A stretch of DNA of 64,000 nt from Kalmusia sp. IMI 367209 (GCA_027946365.1 JAPEUQ010000006.1:1116001-1180000); one strand, 5' to 3'. Positions 23,853 to 35,468 are shown, counted from the stretch's first letter. Notes: generated by a model not told the origin, from the letters alone. Made by a program: numbers and translations.

Positions 23853-25641
23853 ATGTCATATGATCCCGTGTTGAGTGGTGTCGACCCCACGACACCTCTT
23901 GAAGCGTTCAACAACCTCACTATACCGACCGGAGGAGACAGCAAGCTGAACAACCTCAATGTGTTTTACAATGTAGGCTCCCGCGCCACCCAGAGCTCGT
24001 GCACGGTGATACTAACCCCGCTAGCCCGGTGATATCGCGTGGATGATCACATCGACCGCCCTTGTGCTTCTCATGATTCCGGGTGTTGGCTTCTTTTACT
24101 CTGGTCTTGCCCGCAGGAAGTCTGCCCTGTCACTACTATGGCTGTAGGTTACCTTGCGACACCAAATGCATCCAAGGCATGCGCTAATCGTTTACTAGAT
24201 CCGTCATGGCTACGGCCGTTGTATCTTTCCAATGGTTCTTCTGGGGCTACTCTCTCGCCTTCTCGCACGGCGCTGGCAAGTTTATTGGAAACCTCGATAA
24301 CTTTGGCCTCAAGGACGTGCTTGGCTATCCTTCGGTCGGAAGCTCGAGGATTCCCGATCTTCTGTTCTGTGTCTACCAGGGCATGTTTGCTGCCATCACG
24401 TACGTCGTCCGCAGCGTCTAGTATCTGACCATCAAGCTCACCTTGACAGGGTTGCTCTAGCCGTCGGCGCCGTTGCTGAGCGGGGAAGAATGCTTCCGTG
24501 TATCATATACATGTTCATCTGGACAACCGTCATCTACGATCCTATAGCTTGCTGGACATGGAACCCCAAGGGATGGACATTCCTAATGGGCGGATTAGAT
24601 TTTGCGGGTGGCACGCCGGTGCATATCTCATCTGGAACTGCAGCACTCGCATACTCTTATATGCTCGGAAAACGCAGGGGTCACGGAACGCAAGAGTTGA
24701 ATTACCGCCCCCACAATGTCACCCACATCGTTATCGGAACCGTATTCCTCTGGGTCGGTTGGTTTGGCTTCAATGCCGGTTCAGCTCTATCCGCCAACCT
24801 TCGCGCTGTCATGGCAGCTGTCGTTACCAACCTCGCTGCTTGCACTGGCGGCATCACGTGGTGCCTCGTCGACTATCGACTCGAGCGTAAATGGTCTACG
24901 GTTGGCTTCTGTTCCGGTGTCATTGCAGGCCTAGTGTGCATCACCCCTGGATCTGGATTTGTGCCCGCCTGGGCCTCCATTGTGTTTGGTGTTTGCGGAG
25001 GCATCGCCTGCAACTACGCCACAAAGCTGAAGTACTTCCTTCGATGCGATGATGCCCTCGACATCTTCGCCGTTCACGCCGTTGGAGGATTTGTGGGAAA
25101 TATCCTGACTGCTTTCTTTGCAGCGTGAGTGCTCCAATCGCGGCTTGTCTAGTGCTTTTACTAATCTGCTATTTAGTGATTACATTGCCCATCTTGACGG
25201 GTATACCGCCATTGCCGGTGGCTGGCTGAACCACAACTACATTCAGCTTGGCTATCAACTTGCTGACTCTGTCTCTGGTGGTGTCTACTCTTTTGGCGGT
25301 ACGATCATTATCCTTGGCGCTATGGACACTCTTGGAAAGGTCATGCCCATCTTCAAACTCCGCGTCAGCGATGAAGATGAGATCCTTGGTCTCGACGACG
25401 TAGAGATCGGCGAATTCGCTGTAAGTTCATTCTAGCTACCACGATGGAAGTAATGAAGCTAATCAGCACGCAGTACGACTATGTTGAGCTCACCCGTGAA
25501 GTACAGCTCCCTGAGGATGTCGATGAGGGCCTGTCTACCCACTCCCTTGAGCAGCATGCGTCCGCCATGGGCGTCCACGAGAAGAACCAAGAGTCTGTGG
25601 ATTCTTCAAACCAACTTGCCGAGTGGGCTCACCGCGCATGA
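23853..25641 (+). CDS. MEP2: ammonium transporter, Amt/Mep family (twin-His, Mep2-like)
   Basis: Six exons: 23853-23972, 24025-24143, 24199-24399, 24450-25124, 25177-25420 and 25474-25641. Introns are 50-55 bases, several with ACTAAC or CTAAT branch sites; 508 aa. The start MSYDPVLSGVDPTTPLEAF is the only ATG giving a full first exon. Eleven membrane helices are expected. Family marks are GFFYSGLARRKSALSL, the DFAGGTPVHISSG signature and the paired pore histidines His205 and His356 (LDIFAVHAVGGF). Having His rather than Glu at the first position matches the high-affinity Mep2 group, which in yeasts also acts as an ammonium sensor for filamentous growth; Mep1/Mep3-type proteins carry Glu. The C-terminal cytosolic tail is acidic (SDEDEILGLDDVEIGEF), as is usual for the trans-activating tail. 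Sensor function is inferred only. Confidence 0.95.
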
Positions 25642-26356
25642 TCTCTCTTGTTAATGTTCTTCGACCTTCGTTCTATACCACTTGTTTTCACTGGAGTTGG
25701 GGGCCACTTTCTACATAACTTTCGTGTCTAAGCTATTGTTGAGGACGATGGAAAACAGCCCTAGTCTGAGGATGATGGCGTTTCTCGACTCAAAGGTTGA
25801 TGAGGTTATCTTCTGACTGTGGAAGAGCAAATGGTCATACCGTACTGTTCTCCATATCTCAGTAAGATCGTTTCCAGTATGTAGTATCATTTTTAGATAG
25901 TAATTACGGAAGCCTGAGGCCCTCCCTAAATCATCAGAAATGCCAGGAATCTACCTTTGTATCATAGATCCTGTGGTAACTCACTGTAATTAAAAATTCT
26001 CTGCATCCCCCTTTCTATTATAGACCCCGTGGTGACTCACTGTACTACGTAGCAGACCCGGATTCCTGATTTCCCTATTAATCTAGCAGATCTAGTGCTA
26101 GTTCAGATAGGGTAGCTTACATAAACAGTTGCGCTAAGCTTCTTCGCTACATCACCACTTCGCTCTCTACTTACACCTTCTGCAAGCCACCATTCCGAAC
26201 TCTAGCCTCCCTTCGCCCCGGCTCGTTAAATTTTAGTCGCGAACCCCTCATCGCAGCGTGCTCTACTCACCCCGGGCTTCAAGTTGGCTTTTTAGGACAC
26301 TACTGTTCCACAGCGTTGCGAAGCTCGCTCAGCCCCTCCACCCACACCCCTTCGAC
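25642..26356. other. intergenic region between ammonium transporter and EMC5
   Basis: About 715 bases with no supported gene. It contains a diverged tandem pair of 34-base units at 25955-26044. The pyrimidine-rich 26100-26340 part is a likely promoter for the EMC5 gene. Confidence 0.5.
25955..26044. repeat. diverged direct repeat, 2 x 34 bases, 56-base period
   Basis: Copies at 25955-25988 and 26011-26044 share 29 of 34 positions by eye and both end in CTCACTGTA. Four of the five differences are C/T or A/G transitions. This fits old repeat-induced point mutation or simple drift; two copies are too few to decide. Confidence 0.6.
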
Positions 26357-26952
26357 ATGGCAATCCTAGGCACAGCGCTCAATGCCGTCGGCCTAATATT
26401 CTTGACACATGCGTATGTTATTCATTTCGCTGCTTATCGCGATAAAGACTCCCCGCTGTTACTTCGCGAGTGTGCGCAAGCCTGGCCCCCAGCATCTGAA
26501 ACTCAATGCGCCTCGAGGAACGCTATCGATCCGGAGGCTTCGCCTTATCATTCGCCACGATGTAATACTATTTGTAACTGACGGCATGGAATAGAGTCTA
26601 CTCATCGCACGAACACACCGCGACCTTTGCGCACACGCCGCTACCCCTCGACATCACCATTGAACTCCTTGTTTCAATCTTAGTACTCTCAGTCGGGATC
26701 GTGACATCTTCGCCACAGCTTAAGCCAATACAATGGGCAAAATGGGGAGGCAAGATTCAACGTGAAGGGCAACATGGTGAGGGCAAGTGGACTAGGGAAG
26801 GAGAGGAGCTGTTAAGCGAAGGAGATCCGTTCGCGTTCTTGGGACTGGATGCAGGCATTGGGGGCAAAGGAGAGGGGCGAAGGGGATTCTGGGATGTTAG
26901 AGGAAAGAGGAAGGAATATGCCGAATGGATGAAATCGGGAGGAAAGAATTGA
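26357..26952 (+). CDS. EMC5: ER membrane protein complex subunit 5 (EMC5/MMgT)
   Basis: Exon 1 is 26357-26412 (MAILGTALNAVGLIFLTHA), the intron is 26413-26594 and exon 2 is 26595-26952; 137 aa. Splicing restores a join into VYSSHEHTATF, matching the family's first loop. Membrane helix 1 is at residues 3-19 and helix 2 at about 38-58 (ITIELLVSILVLSVGIV), followed by the conserved cytosolic SSPQLKPIQWAKWGGKIQ. EMC5 is a core subunit of the ER insertase that places tail-anchored and multipass proteins in the membrane. The 182-base intron is long for this window, and it contains several other GT/AG pairs, so its exact borders rest on frame and family fit. The protein is longer than the human protein because of a polar Gly/Lys-rich C-terminus. 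Confidence 0.88.
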
Positions 26953-27258
26953 CCATACTGATGTGCACGCATCGTTAGTATATAGCTGGTAAGTAATTTC
27001 ACTTTGCCCGGAGATATCGAATCAACGAGCTAACTTGGCTGGTTCTAGGATACCCTTTCATGCACAAAGTCATAGAATACAATGGATATGTACGATGAAA
27101 TTTTGTTCCAAAGCTTGCGATCCCCAACACCTGGCGCCAGCATTATGCTTTGCTTGAACGCCGAAAATCCCAGAGACCCTTCTCCCTTTGTCATTTTGTG
27201 CTCCGAACTTATTCCCAATACTCATGTTCAGCTAATGCTCTGCTAGTTCACCACTCGT
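26953..27258. other. short convergent intergenic region
   Basis: About 300 bases between convergent 3' ends of EMC5 and the luciferase-domain gene. It holds only presumed 3' untranslated sequence; nothing else is seen. Confidence 0.5.
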
Positions 27259-28152
27259 TCAAGCTCTTCCTGCCATATTCTCCAAGCTTTTCGATCCGCA
27301 CCCATGCGTTCTGCAGGTATGGCACTCATCCGCTGACTGCGCCTTAACATACGCCTCAATATCTGCTCCCGAGTCTCTCCGATTGTCGCCCTTCTTATCC
27401 ACATCAATGCCAGCAACCCACCACACACCCGCCGCCACAACCTTCATAACTACATCAACTTCCTCCATGTTCCGTGGCGCATATATCAGCACGAACTCCT
27501 TCGGCACAAATCTCCGACACCACCCACCCCTCGCCAGCGGATGCCTCTCGCCCCACCCGCTTTCAAGCACGATCTTCGCATCAGCCGGATGCAGCGTCAT
27601 GTGCATAGACCCATCGGACGGGTGAGCATGGCACACCTCGCCTCCGCATGTCCGCGTTATCGGTGTGCTCGCAAAAATCCCCGAACTGTTCTTCTCGAAG
27701 CAACTCGTCCTCTCCAGCAAGCAATTCGCCGGATCCCGGATCAGTGTACGCATTGCTTCGACCAGGGTCTTGTATATCTCGCCGGAGCTCCTTTGCGTCT
27801 GCTGCCGCTGCGGCGCGATGCCTCGCACGACTGGGCGGGCGCCGGAACGCGTGGGCAACGAGGAGAGGTAGCCGCGCTGGGGGCGGAAATGCGGGGAATG
27901 GAGAGCGGAAGGAGGGGGTCACGGAGGCAGATTATGGAAAGGAGTTTGATCTTGGCGTAGCCGAGGGGGTGGCGGGGTGCCTCCTGGTCCGAGACTGAGG
28001 AAGGCCTTGTAGTCGTGGTGGATGTAGAGGAACGTCATGATGGGGAGGGTGAGGGTCAGTCCGACGGCGAGGAGGTGGAACATTGCTGTGGAAAGCATCG
28101 GCGATGCTCGCATCACCAGTGGTGCGTGTGTGGTGTGGTGCAAGGCTTCCAT
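27259..28152 (-). pseudogene. luciferase-domain (DUF5519-type) membrane protein, frame broken twice
   Basis: The minus strand starts at 28152 (MEALHHTTHAPLVMR), with a membrane helix at about residues 20-42 and FLSLGPGGTPP. The best family match then moves to another frame (GYAKIKLLSIICLRDPLLPL) and returns to the first frame at HFRPQRGYLSSLPTRSG. The rest is in frame to the stop at 27259 and holds the conserved SDGSMHMTLHPADAKIVLES and GWGERHPLARGGW core. The first frame read straight through hits a TGA at about 27915. The shifts fall in C-rich runs near 27965 and near 27895, and they compensate. No GT-AG intron of suitable length explains them. Either the assembly has two small indels or this copy is damaged. 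The family is fungal and called luciferase-like, but light emission is not established. Confidence 0.7.
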
Positions 28153-29803
28153 GTTGTGTTGTTCGGGGAGGGCAGAACTCGATGCGCGGGGAAGTAAGGC
28201 GTTGGAAGTTGACCGTCGGAGCTGCTGCGGGGAACGACTCGAGGCTCTTTACCAGGCAAATGGCGACCTCGTGGCACGATTGTTGTGTTGTTTCTACGCC
28301 GGCCCCACGAAAGAGTTATCCGGAATGTACCGCCGACCGTCCACTATTGTGGGCTTGTGCAACGTCTCAGGTACAACGCTGCTTCAAGGTATGACGCAGG
28401 CGCTCGTACACCTCCCAGCTTTTCCCAGGGTCCACAAACAAAAACAGCAAAAAGAATGTACCCTCTTCCAAACATTGTAGGTTACTCTCAACTCCTCTTT
28501 AAATACCTGGTTATCGTCTGACAACACACCGACGCTATTAGTCTTCGTATCACCCCTGCCCACCCGCTCACCATGTCCACCTACTCGCTCCGCAGCCCTG
28601 AGAATCCTTCCGAAGGTTCAGCTGTGCGAGTGGCGCGCCACGTGAGGCCAGCCAAAGCGGCTAGACGGTAGCAATTGTGGGGTTCGGTTCACGCGGGCGG
28701 GGGATGTGATTGGACAATGCGGGATAACGTGGACGATCCTGTGACGTTTGTTCAACGTCGCGCGTCGTCACAAGGGAGGTAGAAGAGTGCGTTCCAAGGG
28801 ATGTCGGCGATTGGGGGCCTTGTTGGGTGCTGGGGTTTGCTGGGTGGGGTGATTTTCTTGTTGGAAATGAGTAGAATCGGGTTTGCTGCGTTTTAATTAG
28901 GTCTGACAAGGGCAGACGGATGATCAGGTATTCACAGAGGTATCCATTCGGAGAGGATACGGTACCATAGGTGTGATCATTCCAGCTCTTTGACTTACTG
29001 TAAATGGTAATAATCCTGTCTTACCACCGCCAATTCCTTCCTACCAGCTTAGAGACATGTGTAAGACCTTGGCTTATGGTTGAGCGTACGTAACAAATCT
29101 CCGCCTTCGGCCCATAGCCCTCGTATACCCCTTCAACAAGACCAATTAATTTACCCAAGGACATCAGGTGACTACGCCTCACCATCAAACCATTACAACC
29201 TTGTGTTCATCCGCTCCTTCCAAACGATTGGAGCGAGGAAGCCAATCAGAGATTGTGTAGACAGTGGCCGTGTGTAAAGGTCTATGATAGGTTGTGTTGT
29301 AGCTGAATGATTGGATATGCTCTTGTGTATCTTATCTGTGGGTCTATGTGTTGGTGTACCCACACTTGCAGGAGGTAATGACTTTGAGTACTTGGGCACA
29401 TGTTGTGAGCGATAGTAGTAAGTGAGTGGTAGGTCTTACTTTAGTAGTAGCTTACATACATGTTATTGGAATCAATTCCTCCGAGCGACCTAGCATCCTC
29501 CGAGCGACCTAGCATTGGACGAGTGAGGCCTATGTATGGTCCGTGTACAGTCAGAGGCATGGATGCCAGGGCTTTACCACTTTTGTAATATGTATCCCGG
29601 GGCAACTCATCGTACAATGCGTCCTCGAATTTTTGACCCAGTACGATGCATAAGGGAGACAATAGTAGGGGGGGGGGTTCTGGTATTTTTGTCGGCCTGT
29701 ATTGAGCAAATAAACTTACCCACGTATGCCTTTATGCAGTTTAACACCAGTATGGAGAGTTTCGACAACGTTTATTGCCTGACAAGTAGATGTTGTCGTA
29801 TGA
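28153..29803. other. gene-free stretch
   Basis: About 1.65 kb without a supported gene. It holds a perfect 19-base tandem duplication at 29477-29514 and a run of ten G at 29668-29677. The left end should contain the promoter of the luciferase-domain gene. Confidence 0.5.
29477..29514. repeat. 19-bp direct tandem repeat, two copies
   Basis: The unit TCCTCCGAGCGACCTAGCA is present at 29477-29495 and 29496-29514 without mismatch. It is probably replication slippage; no element is recognised. Confidence 0.85.
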
Positions 29804-31793
29804 CTATAGCTTTCTACTTCTGACCAAGCCCTTCTTGATACCCGTCAATTCGCCACCGTAATTGGCTCCACCAGCAGCCTTTTTGCCCGCATCAAACACT
29901 GGCTTCATTGACTTCAGCTGTTTCTTCTTCTTCTCATAGCGGAGCTTTTTCTTCACTCGGGGATTCCGATTTTGCTTCGCGCGACGTGGTGTCAAACCCT
30001 TATTGGCGGCGATAGCATAAGTGATCTGGCGTCTGCCGTCTTCACCGATGATTTCCTCAGGAACGACAGTTCCACCTTCCTTCGCAGCCAGTGCATATGC
30101 GGCTGCGCGTTCTAGCCTGTCCTGCTTCTTGGCTGTGCTGCGCGCTGCTACCATATCGTAGTAGCCTTCCTCATCCTCGAAATCATTGCCACGTGGTTGC
30201 GCGTCGTTCTCATCTGAGCTGTCACCCTCGCCAAGGGCAACCCCAGGACCGTTCTTGTTCTGCCCCTTCTTCTCTGCTTGGGCCTGCAGACGTGCCTGTC
30301 GATCCTTCAACCGTTCTCGGTGGGGTACATCAGCATCGCCGCCATAGTCTTTACCGGCAGCATCTCGCTTATTAGCCTTTTGCGCGATTTGGCTTGTGTA
30401 GAAACGCAACGATTTCTTTTTCCTGGCCTTCTCAGCAATTTCGTGCGCTGTAAGCTCGGTCTCTTCGCCGAAATCGGAGTCTTCTGCATTAAGCAAGTTG
30501 AGCTTGGGTTGCTCAGACTTCTTCTTGTGGAAGGCCTGGACTGCCTTCGACCCAGTGAGCGATGCAAGTGATGCAAGGTCCTCTTCAGTCTGACGTAGTT
30601 TCTCCGCGCGTCGTGCCTTAGACTTAGCTTGTGCGGCTTCGGCTGCACGTTGGGCCTTTGACCTCTTCGGCTTTTTCTCCTTTGTTGATACGTCAAAATC
30701 GGTTGGAATCTCAACAGCGGACGCTTCCTCAATGACGGATAACTCATCTCCGTTGGCCGCTTCGACCATAGGGTCCCCAACCGGCAGACTTTCCACTCGT
30801 TTCCAGAGATTTTGGGTCTTGAGTAAGCTCTCCATTACCGGATGCTCATGAAGCTCGGCAGGGTCCAATGCAATAACAGTCGAGTCGTCTTCCTTCGCTG
30901 TAGATCCGAGGATGGCGAAATACATGGACATTGCGGCTAGATAGGCTGCACAAGCTCGATACTTGTTGATAGCCATCGGAGTCGGTAAGAGGCTTCCATT
31001 CGTCTTCGTAGACTTGGCGGATCGAGCTTTGATTAGTCGCGCGGCAGCGTTGGCGGCAGCAGCTAATTCATCATGCACTGGTTGTAACCGTAGATACTCT
31101 TGTGATATAGGCTCAAACTCGGGGTATCGCGTTCGCAAAATCTTCAGTCTTTCTTCCTCTCCCATATCATTTGTAATTTGTAGCTGTGGTAGGACTTCAG
31201 TGATTACCTTGTTCGAGTCCGCGCCCTTATCGCCATCCTGCCCTACCCACTCATCTTCATCAAACCCGAAATCTGCCTCTGTCATCGCCTGCAGCTGTTT
31301 CTTTTGAATCCGCCGGGCTTCCGCTTCTTCATCGAGTGCATCCTGCTCCGTCTCGATCGCATCTGCATTGTAATAGTCTTTCTTCGACGGGCCCCAGCCG
31401 CCTAAGTCTTCATCGTCAGCTTCGGGTTTACGTTCGCCATCATCGCTTATTTCGGTATCCTCGTCGTGTTCATCTTCATGATCAAAATCCTCATCGTCAT
31501 CTTCATCATCAAAGTCCAGAACCTCTTCGTCCGAAGGCTGTAGGAACTCGTCTGACAGTAAATATTAATACATTGTGGCTTCTCTCAGCATCTGAAAACA
31601 CACCTTCTTGCCTCCATTTCCGTAACTTCTTCGCCGCCGGACCCTCATCCAGCAGTATCTTATCACGGTTGATGTGGAACTCGTCCTCAGAATCGGCAAC
31701 GTCCTCGTACGTGGTTATTGCAAGTTTCGAATCCTCTTCTGTAGGCTCCTTCGGCGCACCGTAACGGCCACCTGCCTTTCTTTTCTTTCCCAT
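29804..31793 (-). CDS. SAS10: Sas10/Utp3, small-subunit processome protein
   Basis: Exon 1 is 31793-31604 and exon 2 is 31551-29804, with a 52-base intron (GTGTGT to TGTCAG); 645 aa. The start MGKKRKAGGRYGAP is chosen because the open frame upstream of it is not family-like. The N-terminal third is very acidic (DFDDEDDDEDFDHEDEHDED) and then has GGWGPSKKDYYNAD. A central Sas10/Utp3 helical domain covers about 240-330. The C-terminal Sas10 domain ends with GGELTGIKKGLVRSRKL, the signature end of the family. Sas10/Utp3 is a nucleolar part of the U3 snoRNP processome, needed for 18S rRNA maturation; in yeast its overproduction disturbs silencing. It is divergent from the ketodihydrosphingosine reductase gene, with 398 bases between starts. 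Confidence 0.93.
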
Positions 31794-32191
31794 ATTGCGC
31801 GATGTTGCGGTAGCGGTGATGGTGCAGACGAGCGCGGATTCCCAAAATTTCCTGCCGAAATCTTGGCGTCGGCGGGCAAACACCGCGGTCAAGCTTCACG
31901 CTAAAATATCACAGCTGACCTAATGCAATTTGGCACATTTCCTAATTTCTGAGACGAACCTGGCCTACTGCTGACGGGCTGAACAGGGCGTAAACGACCG
32001 TATCATTGCACCTCAAAGAGCCAATTAACTACCAGTGCAACTTGATAAGCATTCCTTCTTACGAATTATTTTGCTTTGCGCGTATGCGGTTAGAACGTTC
32101 AGCAATATTGATGCCCCCCAGGGCGTCCCATATAACGCGATCCTCCTTTTAAACAGTCACTCCTTCGGTCTCTCTTAAGTCGATACACTGT
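31794..32191. promoter_or_regulatory. divergent promoter region, SAS10 and TSC10
   Basis: The 398 bases separate the two start codons on opposite strands, so promoters of both genes must lie here. No individual element can be named with confidence. Confidence 0.55.
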
Positions 32192-33344
32192 ATGGAGCTC
32201 GCTCTATCGTTGCTAACCATAGCACTTTCGATTCTACTTGGATACGTGAGCTTAAGCATCATGGGCTTCTTTTCGTGGGGTAATAAGTTCCCTGTCGAGG
32301 GACGGGTGAGCTCGCAATTCGGATACGGCTAAGAATCGTTGGAGCTTACAAGCACTGTAGACGGTTCTTCTTACTGGAGCCTCGTATGGCATGGGCAAGG
32401 AACTCGCAAAGCTTCTTAGCCAACGCGGCGCAAACGTTATCCTCGTAGCCCGCAACGTCGAGAAATTAAAAGCTGCGACTGAATACGCGAAAGCGGCAGC
32501 AAAGAATCCATCCACACAGCGCTTCCACTACATTTCTGCCGACTGCACCTCCGAAGCCGAGAATGTGCGCCTGATCGACGAAGTAACTTCTTGGAATAAC
32601 GGCAACCCGCCCGAAATCGTCTGGGCGAACGCGGGCACTTCTACACCAGGGTTGTTTTTGGAGCAGAAATCGGATACCCTGAGGCAGCAGATGGATATTA
32701 ACTATTGGGCTGCGTGCTACTTGGCACACCAGACGCTGAGGGCCTGGCTGTATCCAGACGCACCGTACAAAGTGGGCGCAACGTCTGAGCCAACGCGTCA
32801 CTTCATAGTCACATCGTCGATATTGAGTTTCTTCAATATGATTGGCTACGGTGGCTACTCACCTGCAAAAGCCGCGCTCAAGTCTCTCTGCGACGGCCTT
32901 CGCCAGGAAGTCCACCTATACAACGGCGCACGGCGGTCCAAGAATGGCACCACCGACCAAGCCCCCGCGCCCTTCGACGTTGCAATACACCTTATTGCTC
33001 CCGCTACAATCACCTCGCCGGGCGAACAGAACGAGAACCTCACCAAACATGCAGTCACCAAAATGCTCGAGGAGACCGACCCCAAGCAGAGCGAGCTGGA
33101 GGCGGCTACGGCGGCGATAAAGGGTCTCGAAGCTGGCAATTACATGAGTGCGACAAGTTGGTTGGGTGATTTGTGTCGCATGAGCAGCATGGGGAACGCA
33201 CAGAGGGATAACGTGGTTAAGGATACTTTGGGTCAGTGGTTGGCGAGCATTGTGTGGCTCTTTCTTGGCCCTGATATGGATGGCAAGATCTACAATTGGG
33301 GTAAGAAGGAGGGAATGCCGGCATACAAGCCCAACTCGATATGA
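32192..33344 (+). CDS. TSC10: 3-ketodihydrosphingosine reductase
   Basis: Exon 1 is 32192-32305, the intron is 32306-32360 and exon 2 is 32361-33344; 365 aa. Exon 1 codes an N-terminal membrane anchor (LSLLTIALSILLGYVSLSIM) and PVEGR. Exon 2 opens with the NADPH-binding loop TVLLTGASYGMG (Gly44-Gly50). The active-site segment has SSILSFF with the catalytic GYSPAK (Tyr204, Lys208). A C-terminal hydrophobic helix (WLASIVWLFLGPDM) is also typical. The enzyme reduces 3-ketodihydrosphingosine to dihydrosphingosine, the second step of sphingolipid synthesis, on the cytosolic face of the ER. Length and order match fungal Tsc10/KDSR. It is convergent with the mitochondrial carrier gene downstream. 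Confidence 0.93.
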
Positions 33345-33868
33345 ACTATGTTCGTACTAGTGTAGTCACAACAGTTATACAGCACCGCTTCTTACTATAA
33401 CTTCACATGCAGAGTCAGAAGTTATGATACCATGGCACAACCACTAACCACATACGTGAGTGACTGTATTCGACACAAAGTTACAACAATCCTTGATATT
33501 CTTGACAAGTAATTCGTAGACTAGGTTATTAGAATGTGCATATTTACATGTCATGTCTGTGAAAGTGGATACACAGGCAATTGAGCTGATACGAAGTATG
33601 ATTTGTGTGAGTGGTCATGATGCTAGAACTGCCTATTCTACAAGTCGAGCAGACAACAAATGTACAGGCTCTATATCCTTTGATTTGCGACACAAGGAAA
33701 AGTCTTTTGGGTCAACCGCCTGCTGCAGTACTCCCGCCCTTTTGCGCTCATTACAACCTCCCTCCTATCTTAAAAAGATCAGAGCCTAGACATCGAATCT
33801 GCATAGCCCTTTACTGCGACCTCTAAGAGAAGGATTAACTGTTCGGCGCGAACCACCGTGCCCACACT
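33345..33868. other. convergent intergenic region
   Basis: About 520 bases between convergent stop codons, presumed 3' untranslated regions of TSC10 and the carrier gene. Nothing else is seen. Confidence 0.5.
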
Positions 33869-35015
33869 TTACTCTCCGCGCATCTGGCGGAAAAAGTCCA
33901 TGACACCGGTGAAGACGACCAAGAGGATACCACCACCGGGACCGAGCCTGAGCACCTTGGGCAGGAAACCTTTGTAAAGAGCGCCGAATCCTTCTTCCCT
34001 CATGACGGTGCCGAGAGCGGGCCATGCCCAGTTGTATTTGGGCACGGTTCCTACGACCTTAGTGGAGTTCTGAATGCGAGACTTGACGACATCCATAGGC
34101 GTGTTTAGGATGGTACCAACAGTGCCACCAATAGCACCAGAAATGAGGTCATTCGTGATCTGTCCCTTCTTGTTCGTGGCGGCAGGCAATAGGGAACGGA
34201 CCTGGAAGATGCAGCCAAAATATCCAGCATTCCAGAGAATATGGCGCCACATGGTCGACTCGAGACCCTGATATAGCGTGAGTGGGCCCTCTTGTTTCAC
34301 GATCTTCGTAACGCAGTCGATCATCCCTGAATACTTCGCGGCTTGAGCTTTGTCTTGCAAGCGAATCTTGACGAGTTCGAAAGGTACGACGACGAAAGCC
34401 TCGGTCGCGCCAGCCGTGGCACCGGTAAGAATAGAGAGAGATTGAGTCATCTTAGGTTCGCCGAACAGGTTGCGGTAAAAAGTGCCCCAGGAGTCGTTAG
34501 CCGCGAATTTGGTGGCCCTGTGTGCTTCAGCATACGCACAAGAGTGAGGGAAAGCTTGAGCGCTACCTCTTCGGCGCCTCCATGAGAATAGGCGCGCTGA
34601 TGCCGCGGTACAACCTCGAGGCGCTGCAAAGCGTAAGTGATGTTCGGTGCTGCGGCCATTATGCGTTCAACCGTACCCTTCATTCTTTATGATGTTTCGA
34701 AAAGTGTTTATCATCCCGCTGGACGTGCCCGTCTGAAGTTGTCTGCGAGAGCTTAGAAGTGCGTATGAGCTTCATCGGTCGCAATGCGCTCACACTCGGG
34801 TCTTGACCACATCGAGCGGATACATGACCAAAATCTACACGCGAATTCTCGATTAGCTCGCACGACGCGTCTCGCATCCGATCACACTCACTTCAGACAC
34901 ACCGGCCACGGCACCTGCACGTCGGTAAGCTACAGCCACAACTTCATTCTCGCCATTGAGACTCACCAGCCGCAAATTGGTAGACGAACGGGAGTGGCTT
35001 CGGTTCAGTCGCCAT
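33869..35015 (-). CDS. ODC1: mitochondrial 2-oxodicarboxylate carrier
   Basis: Six exons on the minus strand: 35015-34967, 34914-34892 (23 bases), 34834-34794 (41), 34742-34677 (66), 34623-34567 (57) and 34517-33869. Introns are 49-57 bases; 294 aa. The start reads MATEPKPLPFVYQFAAG. All three carrier repeats are present, with YPLDVVKTR, VPFELVKIR and TPMDVVKSR. Each has the P-x-[DE]-x-x-[KR] salt-bridge motif of inner-membrane carriers, and six membrane helices are expected. APILMEAPKRATKFAAND and GLESTMWRHILWNAGYFG match fungal Odc1/Odc2, which exchange 2-oxoadipate and 2-oxoglutarate and so link lysine metabolism across the inner membrane. Odc1 versus Odc2 cannot be separated. All the short exons are at the 5' end. 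Confidence 0.93.
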
Positions 35016-35468
35016 GGTGCTAGCGATATGAGGGAGATGTCAAAGAAAAAGAGGGGAGAGGTGTTAGGTAGGTTTGGCTGAGACCTGGGGTCTGGAGAAA
35101 GTGACTGGAGGTCCGAGCGTGCTCCGTGGGATGTTGGTGGGCCCTAGCTCCAATCGATAATGGGATGGACTAAAACGACTCGAAATCCCACTCTCGCTCG
35201 CCGTCGGAATCACCTACTATTCTGGGTTATAAATGCGAGTTTCATTTGGCTCTCGATGAACGGAATAGTGAATAGCTACAATGTTAGTATAGTATACAGA
35301 GACCTCTGTGTGCTGTTCTTGATTCGGGAATTCATGTAGTTCCGATCTCGCTTGAGCGCAATCTTGACGCCCACGTGACTTGGGACACTCAGCTGACGCT
35401 GTCCAGCCGAGTCGAGCCCCGATTGGCTGTAGACAACGCGCTTCGCCTCCACCACGCGTCGGAAACCT
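35016..35468. promoter_or_regulatory. divergent promoter region, ODC1 and DNA2
   Basis: The 453 bases separate divergent start codons. ACGCGTC at 35454-35460, close to the DNA2 start, matches the core of the MCB element (ACGCGT) that drives G1/S genes in yeasts. That is suggestive for a replication gene but is a single short match. Confidence 0.4.

Noticed and set aside
29668..29677. Run of ten G bases
   Set aside because: An isolated homopolymer in intergenic DNA with no nearby structure; noted only as a possible assembly weak point.
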